From Synanceia verrucosa (taxonomy: Eukaryota; Chordata; Actinopteri; Perciformes; Synanceiidae), in assembly GCA_029721515.1 (NCBI GenBank), contig CM056550.1:11191650-11255649 (forward strand): a DNA stretch of 64,000 bases. Reading direction: 5' to 3'. The translations under genes were made by a program, and so were the position numbers. Below the pieces are notes generated by a model, which was not told where the DNA came from, ran no database searches, and saw only the letters and a list, made by a program, of their open reading frames with translations. Shown one piece after another: positions 20,821-28,096 of the stretch. Numbering within the stretch: the stretch's first letter is position 1; each line of letters opens with the position of its first letter.

Positions 20821-21537
20821 ATGGACTATGCACAGAAGATGTATCTTGTGCCTCAGCAACAACTTAATCTTTTAAGGAAGTCTTCTACACATGAGTCCAT
20901 TCGAGAGACTGCTGAAAATGAATTGGATCGTACCATCAAAGAAATTCTGGATCAGAAAACCGAAGACATTTATGAAAAAGCCAAAAGATATTCTGCGGCA
21001 TTGCAGAGATTTCTCACCGTGGTAAAGCAAGGGGAAAAGGAGCAAAACATGCTCACTTTATCTCTCCCGGATGAACACGATGACCATCGGACAGAGCCTT
21101 TCAGTACAGATGGTTTAGAACAGACAAAGGACTCTGTGTTTAATGAGGTTTTAAAAAACATCCCCAAAAACAGCAAGAAAAAGGCTCAATATATTTTGGA
21201 TAAAATGACATCCTCGAAGCCTATTACATTTTGGACTAAACAAGGAGAATTTGTTTTTAACGGTAATGTTGTGAAAGGTTCTCATATTTATGACTTGATA
21301 AAAAATGTAACAGCCTCCCACAACGTGCCTGACAGTCAACGACCTATAGGTTGGGATGAATACTTGCAGTCAATGGCTTTATTAAATATTCCTTTGTCCG
21401 TCACAATCAATCAACAAGTCAAGAGAAAGATTGAGGAGTTAAAGAGAAAGGCACCTGCTACACCAGAACCCGTTAAAAGGAGAAAACAGCGAATAGAAGA
21501 TTCCAAAAGTCCTTTGCATCTCCTGCAGAACGTTTAA
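20821..21537 (+). CDS. Conserved Polinton protein of unknown function (238 aa)
   Basis: Begins MDYAQKMYLVPQQQLNLLRK at an ATG preceded by an A-run. The N-terminal half is charged and helical. Around residues 138-200 is a conserved-looking block: FWTKQGEFVFNGNVVKGSH, IYDLIKNVTA, then GWDEYLQSMALLNIPLSV. The basic C-terminus (VKRKIEELKRKAP, VKRRKQRI) suggests nucleic-acid binding or nuclear import. I know this arrangement from other Polintons but not its role; a virion-associated function is plausible given its place between packaging and capsid genes. Open here; the second copy (38,437-39,150) has two frameshifts. Confidence 0.8.
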   Translation: MDYAQKMYLVPQQQLNLLRKSSTHESIRETAENELDRTIKEILDQKTEDIYEKAKRYSAALQRFLTVVKQGEKEQNMLTLSLPDEHDDHRTEPFSTDGLEQTKDSVFNEVLKNIPKNSKKKAQYILDKMTSSKPITFWTKQGEFVFNGNVVKGSHIYDLIKNVTASHNVPDSQRPIGWDEYLQSMALLNIPLSVTINQQVKRKIEELKRKAPATPEPVKRRKQRIEDSKSPLHLLQNV

Positions 21538-21585
21538 CAGAATGGATACATTTTTGAAATGTATGTCTTTGTTTCATGCTTTTTA

Positions 21586-21633
21586 AATAAAAATGATAAC
21601 AACAGTAATCTTGTGATCGAGAAATGTTTTATT
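21586..21633. terminator. Convergent poly(A) signals between the two Maverick gene blocks
   Basis: AATAAA on the plus strand at 21,586-21,591 follows the left block. AATAAA on the minus strand (TTTATT at 21,628-21,633) serves the right block. The signals face each other only 36 bp apart, so the two sets of transcripts should overlap at their 3' ends. Confidence 0.7.
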
Positions 21634-21718
21634 TCAAAATTTCTATAAGCATATAACATGACACAATTATTGTCAATCACATGAAATGATATTTTTAACA
21701 ACTGCGTTACATACCTTT

Positions 21719-22231
21719 TTATGTATGAACACCCTGTACACATGCAAAACTGTTTTTTCTACACAGAACAGAGGGGTGTAATCTTTTCACAAATCTGCAA
21801 ACCATAATGTCATTTTTAGACAGATTGTTACTATATCTTTCCATCACATCGTCATATTCTCGTCCCTTATCCATATGATACAGAAAAAAAACACAGTGCT
21901 GACCACAAACAGCTGTGCAGATATCCTGTACTTGTCTTGACGAGTGTTGAATAACTGTACAATTTCTCTTTAGCAACGCCACAATTGACTTAGGAAATTG
22001 CGTATGTACCGGAGGGTTACCAAAACTGTCAAAGAATGATCCCACACCAAACTTGTCAATGTATATAGACAGCCAATGTTGCCCGCTCCTGTAAGCAGGG
22101 TCTATATTTACCACTAATGCTACTGCTCTCTCTTGGACGGATGTAGGGAGTTGATTGCTGGCATATACCCCCAAAAAGATGCATTGTTTAAGTAATTTGT
22201 CAAGAATTTCTGTGAGTTCTATCGTATTCAT
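21719..22231 (-). CDS. Maverick adenovirus-type cysteine protease
   Basis: 170-aa maturation protease of the adenain (C5/Ulp1-like) type, expected to cleave virion proteins. The triad is visible: His52 in SGQHW, Asp68 in FFDSFG and Cys113 in CGQHC, with a Gln a few residues upstream (SRQVQD) for the oxyanion hole. Length is close to Polinton and adenovirus proteases. The start Met (MNTIELTEIL) lies just downstream of the capsid gene end. It is the last gene of the minus-strand block and overlaps nothing. The second copy (39,333-39,843) is frameshifted near 39,588, before the catalytic Cys. Confidence 0.92.
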   Translation of the reverse strand: MNTIELTEILDKLLKQCIFLGVYASNQLPTSVQERAVALVVNIDPAYRSGQHWLSIYIDKFGVGSFFDSFGNPPVHTQFPKSIVALLKRNCTVIQHSSRQVQDICTAVCGQHCVFFLYHMDKGREYDDVMERYSNNLSKNDIMVCRFVKRLHPSVLCRKNSFACVQGVHT

Positions 22232-22253
22232 ATTGGTGGCGGTTGTTTAACAG

Positions 22254-23562
22254 TTAGAAAAAGTCTGTCAGAACTTGTCTACGTGCAGAGATTTCCAGAA
22301 TTGATGAGTGGGTCGAATAGCATACTATATTTATCGTTCTCTGTAAAGGGTTTCTAAACCGAACCTCTAATCTGACATTGCCGTTTTTTATAAGAGATAC
22401 ATGGTCGCCGCATTCTTCGTCGGGAGATAAATTAAAACAAAACAGACTATAACCTCTACAAAACTCATCACGGGTTATGGCTAAGGCCTGATTTTTAAGA
22501 TACTTTCCCGTTGTTGAATACAATTGATGATATTCTCTAATGGCATTATTTCTGGCAAAATTAGGTTGAAAAGATTTTGATGGGTATGATTGTCCGTCGG
22601 CATATAAACATAAAAATTCTAAATCACAATGTTGGAAGTTAAATGGGTTACGGGCATAACTGCCTGTAAATGCTTCATGATCCACAAATCCTAAAACAAT
22701 AAATTTAGGTATTTGTCCCAAGAATATGTTTTCTTGATTACAAACACGCTGCACCTGCTGGAATACTAAAATTCTTGAGACAGACTCTGTCAATGGGGTA
22801 TTTCACGTTAGTGTGCATTAATGCTTTAGCATGAGCTATTTTAACCGCAGGAGATACTGTAACTTTTTTTACAAACAGACTCGCCGACAAAATATTGACA
22901 CGAAAGTCGTCTACAGTATTGCGCATTAAACAGAATTCGTTTTTAGCTCTTGTGAATCTGATCTTTAGATCCACACCGTTTATCATTAGTTTGTCTTGAA
23001 AAAACAAATCAGAGTGCACAGGAGCGATGAGCTCAACCACGCGACCACCGTCGGTATACCCCATCCTCTTGGTAAGTCCTTCATTATCACCCCCTGCTGT
23101 AACATCTTCCATATGCCCCACTGTGTCCATACAAAATAATCCAGACCCAAACTGTGTTTCCAGAGTGTCCTTGCCATAATTTAGAAGACTCTCTATAATA
23201 CATCGATAAGGATATGTGTTTGATGATTGTGTTATGAGTCTATCTCCCAGAGAAATGTCGACTCTGTGAAAATATTGTGCAGCCGGGTAGTTAATAAAAC
23301 CCACTTCATCTCCTTGAGCAAGATTTCCTCCATTCCCCTTGGTAATCTTGACGCGTGTATAAAGATAGGTGTTGTTTAAATCCAGATAGTCTTCGCTGCT
23401 TGCTGAAATAAAAAATTCCAGTGGTGCCGAATCCGAAATTGCTGTAAGCGGCGGTATTTCAACATAGAAACTTTTCTCAATACTTGTTTGCGTTAAAGGC
23501 ACCAGAAACAGGTCCAATTCCGATTTCACACATTCCTTCGACATATTGTGTACCAAAGCCAT
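22254..23562 (-). pseudogene. Maverick major capsid protein (double jelly-roll type), frameshifted
   Basis: About 435 codons in two frames. The N-terminal 265 codons start MALVHNMSKECVKSELDLFL at 23,562 and include YVEIPPLTAISD and LEFFISASSEDYLDL, the typical opening of Polinton hexon-like capsid proteins. The C-terminal part, in another frame from about 22,745 to 22,254, contains IFLGQIPKFIVLGFVDHEAF and ends SARRQVLTDFF. The break falls near 22,743-22,750. The second copy is open across that point but is broken elsewhere (near 40,254 and 40,015-40,030). The complementary breaks suggest consensus error or independent decay. It lies between the core-like protein and the protease genes. Confidence 0.92.
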
Positions 23563-23722
23563 TCTTGCTAGAATATATCCTTGGTTCTTGTCTTGGCGAC
23601 GCTTAGTCTGCTTCCTCCGTGTTGCTCGTGGTATTTTTCTTTGCCTTGGTACGGCGTTTCTTATTTAAAATTCGGGCGGCGCTTTTCTTGGCTGGGAACT
23701 CCCCTTTGGCCAGGAGGTCGTT

Positions 23723-24022
23723 TCATTGGATGACGGACAATGCCATTATCCCTGAGCCTTCTTGTTGTCCACTGCTACGGTTCACAACATTGGTAATAAC
23801 GTCTGAAACAATATTTTTAGCGGCTGTCTTTAGGTGCGGTGCAGCGACCGTAAAACCTTTCTTGAGCAAAGGAAAAGCTAGTCTGAATAAACCACGAAAA
23901 ATACCGCCAAGACCCGCTCCATATTGAGAGCTGAGACCACTGTATCCCGGCAAATCCCCACCGGCTTGCGCTGTGTAGTATGCCTCGTATTTGTCCATGT
24001 TACTGACGTATGGTTGATGCAT
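23723..24022 (-). pseudogene. Maverick glycine-rich/basic core-like (pVI/pX-like) protein, end shifted
   Basis: 99 aa here; 139 aa in the second copy (41,213-41,632), whose longer basic C-terminus is probably closer to native. It starts MHQPYVSNMDKYEAYYTAQAG, has a Gly-rich stretch (LPGYSGLSSQYGAGLGGIF), then an amphipathic helix region (FRLAFPLLKKGF, VSDVITNVVN). Adenovirus pVI/pX-like minor core proteins combine Gly-rich, amphipathic and basic parts and are protease substrates, so this is the inferred role. The Gly-x-Gly sites could be cleaved by the element's own protease. The frameshift lies near 23,733-23,740. Confidence 0.65.
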
Positions 24023-24035
24023 GGTCGTTGCTTGA

Positions 24036-24857
24036 TTAAAAGTGATGTTTGACCGGTCGGAAGTGGAGTTTTATTATTGTTTTACCATATGTAAAAGGAA
24101 TATGCTGGTTCTGATCCGACTTGAGCGATATCTCAATACTGTCAATGTGTGTTTTACAGAGCCTGTGGTAGTGTGGTTTGTCGAACGTTCTTGTAACCAT
24201 TTGATTGTTTACCCCAGCAATAGGCACGATTCTTAAAAGGGGTACGTAGCTGTCCCCTACAGCTTGATAGTCAACAATGTCTGTATAGACAAAAATATTG
24301 TACATACCCACGTCTACATCTGCGGGATATGGTGCAGTGTAAAGTTCTGGAGGTATTTCATCATCAGTTAATATAGTATCCTCAGCAGTTTCAAAGTCTT
24401 CTCCGGGTGTAAATCCCAACATCTGAGCAAGTTTTCCTTGAAATCTAAACTGAATATTTCTTATCGGTGAAACAACTACTCTATTTTGGATGATGTCATA
24501 CTGAAGCTCGATGTATTCCATACCGTTAGCGGCCAAACATTTATTTATCTCCGTTGTTATCTGATACATAGTTGTGTAGAATCCAGGGGTCACTGATAAA
24601 CGGATCTTCTTCTTGGTATTTTTGTCAAACACTACAAATTCTGCATCTTTTGGTGCAAAGTTTGTCCATGTTTTAGGATATTGAATTTCTATTAATCCCA
24701 CTTCATAAAGACTGTTAAGCTGTAAAGGCCGAGGCAACTTTGTTCTAAAGTTAGCTATTGTATTGTTGGGGTATGCCATTGTAGATGAATTGCTAGGTAA
24801 TGTCATAAAAAAACTCTCTCCGTCCATGGCTGAGCGGCGTCTCAGTGTGTTGCACAT
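24036..24857 (-). CDS. Maverick minor capsid (penton-like) protein
   Basis: 273 codons from the first start; the likelier start is the internal Met giving MDGESFFMTLPSNSS (about 24,827). The sequence MAYPNNTIANFRTKLPRPLQ and GLIEIQYPKTW followed by beta-rich segments is characteristic of the Polinton single-jelly-roll minor capsid protein, which forms vertices. It is open throughout in this copy, while the second copy (41,645-42,463) has several indels in its last quarter. It sits between the integrase and the core-like gene. Confidence 0.88.
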   Translation of the reverse strand: MCNTLRRRSAMDGESFFMTLPSNSSTMAYPNNTIANFRTKLPRPLQLNSLYEVGLIEIQYPKTWTNFAPKDAEFVVFDKNTKKKIRLSVTPGFYTTMYQITTEINKCLAANGMEYIELQYDIIQNRVVVSPIRNIQFRFQGKLAQMLGFTPGEDFETAEDTILTDDEIPPELYTAPYPADVDVGMYNIFVYTDIVDYQAVGDSYVPLLRIVPIAGVNNQMVTRTFDKPHYHRLCKTHIDSIEISLKSDQNQHIPFTYGKTIIKLHFRPVKHHF

Positions 24858-24867
24858 TTAAAACTTG

Positions 24868-25966
24868 CTATGCCAACTGAATGATCTGTTTCTCTGAAAT
24901 CCACGAGTTAAATTTATCAGGCCATCCAACCCATTTAACCAACACCATATTCCTTCCCTGCCTTTTCTTCATCGATAAGACCTTTTCTATTTTAAAAGTT
25001 TGGTTTTTATCAACAATGATTTTTTGCAGCTCTGCTTCATAAAAGGTCCCGTCTAATATTTCTCCGTCAAAATCTTTTAACGTGTAAACCGGGGGTCTTC
25101 GCTGTACACATTCCACCACAGTAAAATATTCATCGGTATAATTCTGTTTATAGCCTTTTGTAAAAGAACCTCTCAATTTTGAAATTCTCACTGCATCGCC
25201 GACTTTAAATTTAAAATCAATCTTGCTGTTGTCCTTTTGTTGATATAGGTTGTTAAAAACAACATGCTCGTTGTCTTTTGTTACCTCAGACGGTCTTGTT
25301 TTAATACTGCGATGATAACATTGGTTATATGAACTGACCAGGTCTTGCAAAATGTCTACATAACGTTTGGAATTATTGGCTGTTAAATACGTCCACATCC
25401 TAGTTTTCAGAGTCCTGTTAAAACGTTCAACAATGCATGCCTTAGTTTCGTTGGCTGTCGTAAAGTGTATGATGTTTTGTTTTTTGACTAATGTCTGAAA
25501 GTCTCTGTTTAAGAATTCCTTTCCTTTGTCCGTCTGTAATTTCCGAGGTACCCTACCTTCGTCTAGGATGTCTTTAAAAGCATCTGTAACGCTTCTACCG
25601 CTTTTGTTTTTCAGACACCGTACCCACGCATATTTTGAAAAAATATCAATACAGGTTAATAAGTAGCGCACACCGTCATTTTCTGTGGAATAAGATGACA
25701 TGTCCACCAGATCCGCTTGGAACTGCCAATCTATGTTGTTTACTAAAACTGTTTCTCTTAAAATGCACAGGAGCAGTTTTGTGAAGAGTGTAAACCTCTT
25801 GTTTTAAAAGCCAATTTTCTACATCAGAGTCTGTACAACAAACGCCGGTATTTTCAAACACTGCTTGTTTCAGTCTTTGTATACCTCCATATCCTCCAGC
25901 ATTTTTGGGGTCGTAGTACATCTTTTTCATTACCTCCTCCATCACTGCCGTCATAAGAATGAACAC
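24868..25966 (-). pseudogene. Maverick retroviral-type integrase with chromodomain, frameshifted
   Basis: Integrase of the RVE family. The N-terminal part (25,966-25,745) includes MYYDPKNAGGYGGIQRL and WLLKQEVYTLHK. The catalytic core is in another frame, from about 25,745 down: the first Asp is in ADLVDM, the second in LQTDKGKEF and the Glu in ACIVERF, with 33 residues between the last two by my count. A chromodomain-like C-terminus (LVKWVGWPDKFNSW) follows, as in many Polinton integrases. The frameshift near 25,740-25,750 lies just before the first catalytic Asp and is identical in the second copy (43,345), unlike most other breaks. It could be a true lesion, or a short intron or recoding site. 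Confidence 0.92.
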
Positions 25967-25986
25967 TCATTGTCTGCGTTTAGATA

Positions 25987-25992
25987 TTTATT
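25987..25992 (-). terminator. Minus-strand poly(A) signal between outer and capsid/integrase genes
   Basis: TTTATT on the plus strand (AATAAA on minus) lies downstream of the outer right genes and just upstream of the integrase start. It mirrors the signal at 15,331 that separates the left accessory genes from PolB. Confidence 0.5.
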
Positions 25993-26197
25993 TTGACACA
26001 GTATGTTCTCATTGAACAAGAAATCGATACATTTAACATATTTCAAAAATCCTAAAAACCTGTGTAACAAATTCACACGGCAAAGTTTTCATCTCATACA
26101 CAACATACCGCATCTTTACATAGTTTGCGCAAGATATTTTTACCAATTTTAAAGCCAATTTCCGCTCCAAATCTTCAGAGATTTTTGAATTACAGCG

Positions 26198-26806
26198 TCA
26201 AGTTTTTTGTTTCCTCTTACCAGCTGTTTCAGTTGTGTAATGAGAAACTGTGTTGTCAACCACTTCTTCACTTCGCTCGTTAGCCGTAGTATACGATATG
26301 AGACTGAGGCTAAATAACACAAACGATTGCGCAGTCGCATAATTCTCATTAAAAACACCCCTTTTAATTTCTTCCATGTGACCTTCAAGATAATGTAGGG
26401 GGAGAAAATCAACACATGAGTGATTTTGATCATGATACATTCCATTCTGATATTTACAGGTTATACAGTTTTTCATAGCTATTTGTTGTAGAAATTTGTA
26501 TAGATAATAACCTACTGTTACCTCTATCGTCTCGTGAACAGTAGGTTCTGGTGTTAGATGTTTTTTAAAGTAGTCGGGAATCTCTTCACTGTCCAAAGTA
26601 TCCAAACTGTCCAGACTGTGCTGTGTTTGATTGTCTCCATCCTCCACGTAGTCATCTTCACAAGATCCTAAAAATGTCAGGTTTCTTTGACCCAACTCAG
26701 CGCCGAAGCCGTACACCCATAAATTGTCCGTATCATCAACGCAGCGACGATTTGTAACCCCATTAGATTCTTCCGTATTGGATGAAACAACATCTGTACA
26801 AAGCAC
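26198..26806 (-). CDS. Maverick accessory protein with CxxC...HxC motif (right arm)
   Basis: 202 aa with no ATG at the N-terminus: the frame opens after a TGA and a GTG. A splice acceptor-like TTTGTACAG at about 26,792 suggests the true start may be joined from upstream. An acidic stretch (SLDSLDTLDSEEIPDYF) precedes the motif ITCKYQNGMYHDQNHSCVDF: two cysteines two apart, eleven residues, then His-x-Cys. The left-arm protein at 14,185-14,811 has the same pattern. A hydrophobic FVLFSLSLISY lies near the C-terminus and the end is basic (GKRKQKT). Function unknown. The second copy (43,802-44,410) is almost identical. Confidence 0.65.
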   Translation of the reverse strand: MLCTDVVSSNTEESNGVTNRRCVDDTDNLWVYGFGAELGQRNLTFLGSCEDDYVEDGDNQTQHSLDSLDTLDSEEIPDYFKKHLTPEPTVHETIEVTVGYYLYKFLQQIAMKNCITCKYQNGMYHDQNHSCVDFLPLHYLEGHMEEIKRGVFNENYATAQSFVLFSLSLISYTTANERSEEVVDNTVSHYTTETAGKRKQKT

Positions 26807-26859
26807 ATGTCATGTATTAGATCAAACAGAGCTCTATTTTTTATGTCCCACACATCAAC

Positions 26860-27537
26860 TTAATTGTCTTCATTTTCGAAAATCTTCCTTTTGAGATCCT
26901 CATAGCACTTGTAGACTTTGTACCATCTGAACAATTTATCAATGTGTGTGAAAACATCTAACGTTTCCTCCCATTTATCCAATCGAATTAAAAAACCATT
27001 GGTGAACCATGTTTCCCCTTCTTCAGATGTGATGGGATAGTGTTTGTCTTCATCGCGATTGCCGTTTCGGGCTTCGCGAATAACTCCATTGTTCGTACAT
27101 TGTCTGAAAAATATGTATGATTCAGGATCGAAGACTTCCAAGTCTGTCTCAATGCGATAGGTCACTCCATCCTCTGACCCACTCCACTGGTTTACATACA
27201 CATCTTTTGCATGAAGTAAATCATTACAAATTTGATTTCTGAAATAGCTCCAGTCCTTGGCAGGAAATCAGATATGGGGAGTCACTCCTTGCACAAACAT
27301 TTCATCACGCTCTCTTGTGTAGAGATAAACAACCCCTTGGTCAAACAAGTACCCCGAAACCCTAGAGTCATACATATCCCACTCGTACACGGGAGACCAT
27401 GCTTTTTGATCCAGGAAATCGGCCAAATGCAAAGGCACAGATCTTTTCTTTTTAGGGGCCATGAGCAGCTGAGCATCCACAATATTTATGCGACGTTTTG
27501 GAGTTGAAGTGTCAGAACGGATACCTGTGTCAGCCAT
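26860..27537 (-). pseudogene. Outermost right-arm Maverick gene, interrupted by one in-frame TGA
   Basis: Two ORFs lie in exactly the same frame, separated by 22 codons without any other stop: MADTGIRSDTSTPKRRINI (from 27,537, ending at TGA 27,268-27,270) and the part with YVNQWSGSEDGVTYRIET ending at 26,860. They are best read as one gene of about 225 codons with a single TGA. A basic run MAPKKKRSVPL near residue 25 looks like a nuclear localisation signal, and the C-terminal half is rich in Trp and acidic residues. I recognise no family. The same TGA is in the second copy (44,872). It is the first gene inside the right repeat. Confidence 0.6.
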
Positions 27538-27735
27538 CTTGTGTGTAGAGCGTAAAAGCAGGAGATCCTCGGGACGAATTTTCGGGTGAATAAAAATACC
27601 GCCTTGCTGTTTACGGAGAGGCAGCCGTCCAACATCCACCGATGTTGTCGGGTATCAGATGAAGCATTCCATGCTTACTCGTATTTGTAGGTCAGAAAAG
27701 ACACACCCCCGGTGTCGCCATCATAAGGGAGGATT

Positions 27736-28096
27736 CATCCTTCCCGCCATGATTTGTTAGGTATTACATCACTTATTTCAAACACATCAAAAGACACGTG
27801 TCACTTCCGCCTCAGACCTTTCTGTTTATGTCACAACAAATAATGCTTATGCTAGCACAAAGTCATCTCACTCACACACACACACAGACCCCAACAAAAC
27901 AGTAACCCTTTCATGTGGCCATTTGTCACACACACACACACACACACAGGCACATGCACACACACACACACAGGCACAAACCCCTCCCTTCCTTCCTTCC
28001 TTTCCCCCCTCCCCATCCCCCCCCCCCAATAACTTCCGGTCAGATCAAACATTTCGTGCACTTGCACGTGAAAATAAGTGTACCTTATATACTACT
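27736..28096 (-). repeat. Right terminal inverted repeat of the Maverick (361 bp)
   Basis: Inverse of the left repeat, from CATCCTTCCCGCCATGATTTG to the end ACTACT. It contains single copies of the (CA)n, CCCTTTCATGTGGCCATTTG and GGTCAGATCAAA blocks. TATATAAGG points inward at the end. The second copy (45,344-45,704) has the same 361-bp length. Confidence 0.9.

Larger units (their letters stand above)
13585..28096 (+). mobile_element. Maverick/Polinton (adintovirus-like) element, ~14.5 kb
   Basis: Both termini read AGTAGTATATAAGG inward, beginning with the AG/CT ends usual for Polintons, and continue as long inverted repeats. Between them lies the full Polinton core set: PolB, packaging ATPase, adenovirus-type protease, major and minor capsid proteins and retroviral-type integrase, plus small conserved and unrecognised ORFs. 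Genes form two convergent blocks, plus strand to 21,537 and minus strand from 27,537 to 21,719. Adjacent hexamers (GGCGTG left, AAGATG right) do not match, so the expected 6-bp target duplication is not seen. Several ORFs carry stops or frameshifts. Whether this is an integrated virus or a transposon cannot be told from sequence. Confidence 0.95.

Noticed and set aside
23619..23927. Plus-strand ORF opposite the core-like and capsid genes (also 41,095-41,406)
   Set aside because: Shadow of the minus-strand virion genes; content reflects the Gly/Lys-rich gene on the other strand.
27232..27507. Plus-strand 91-codon ORF kept in both copies (also 44,836-45,111)
   Set aside because: Its conservation follows from the near-identity of the duplicate; it is antisense to the outermost right-arm gene and has no motif.
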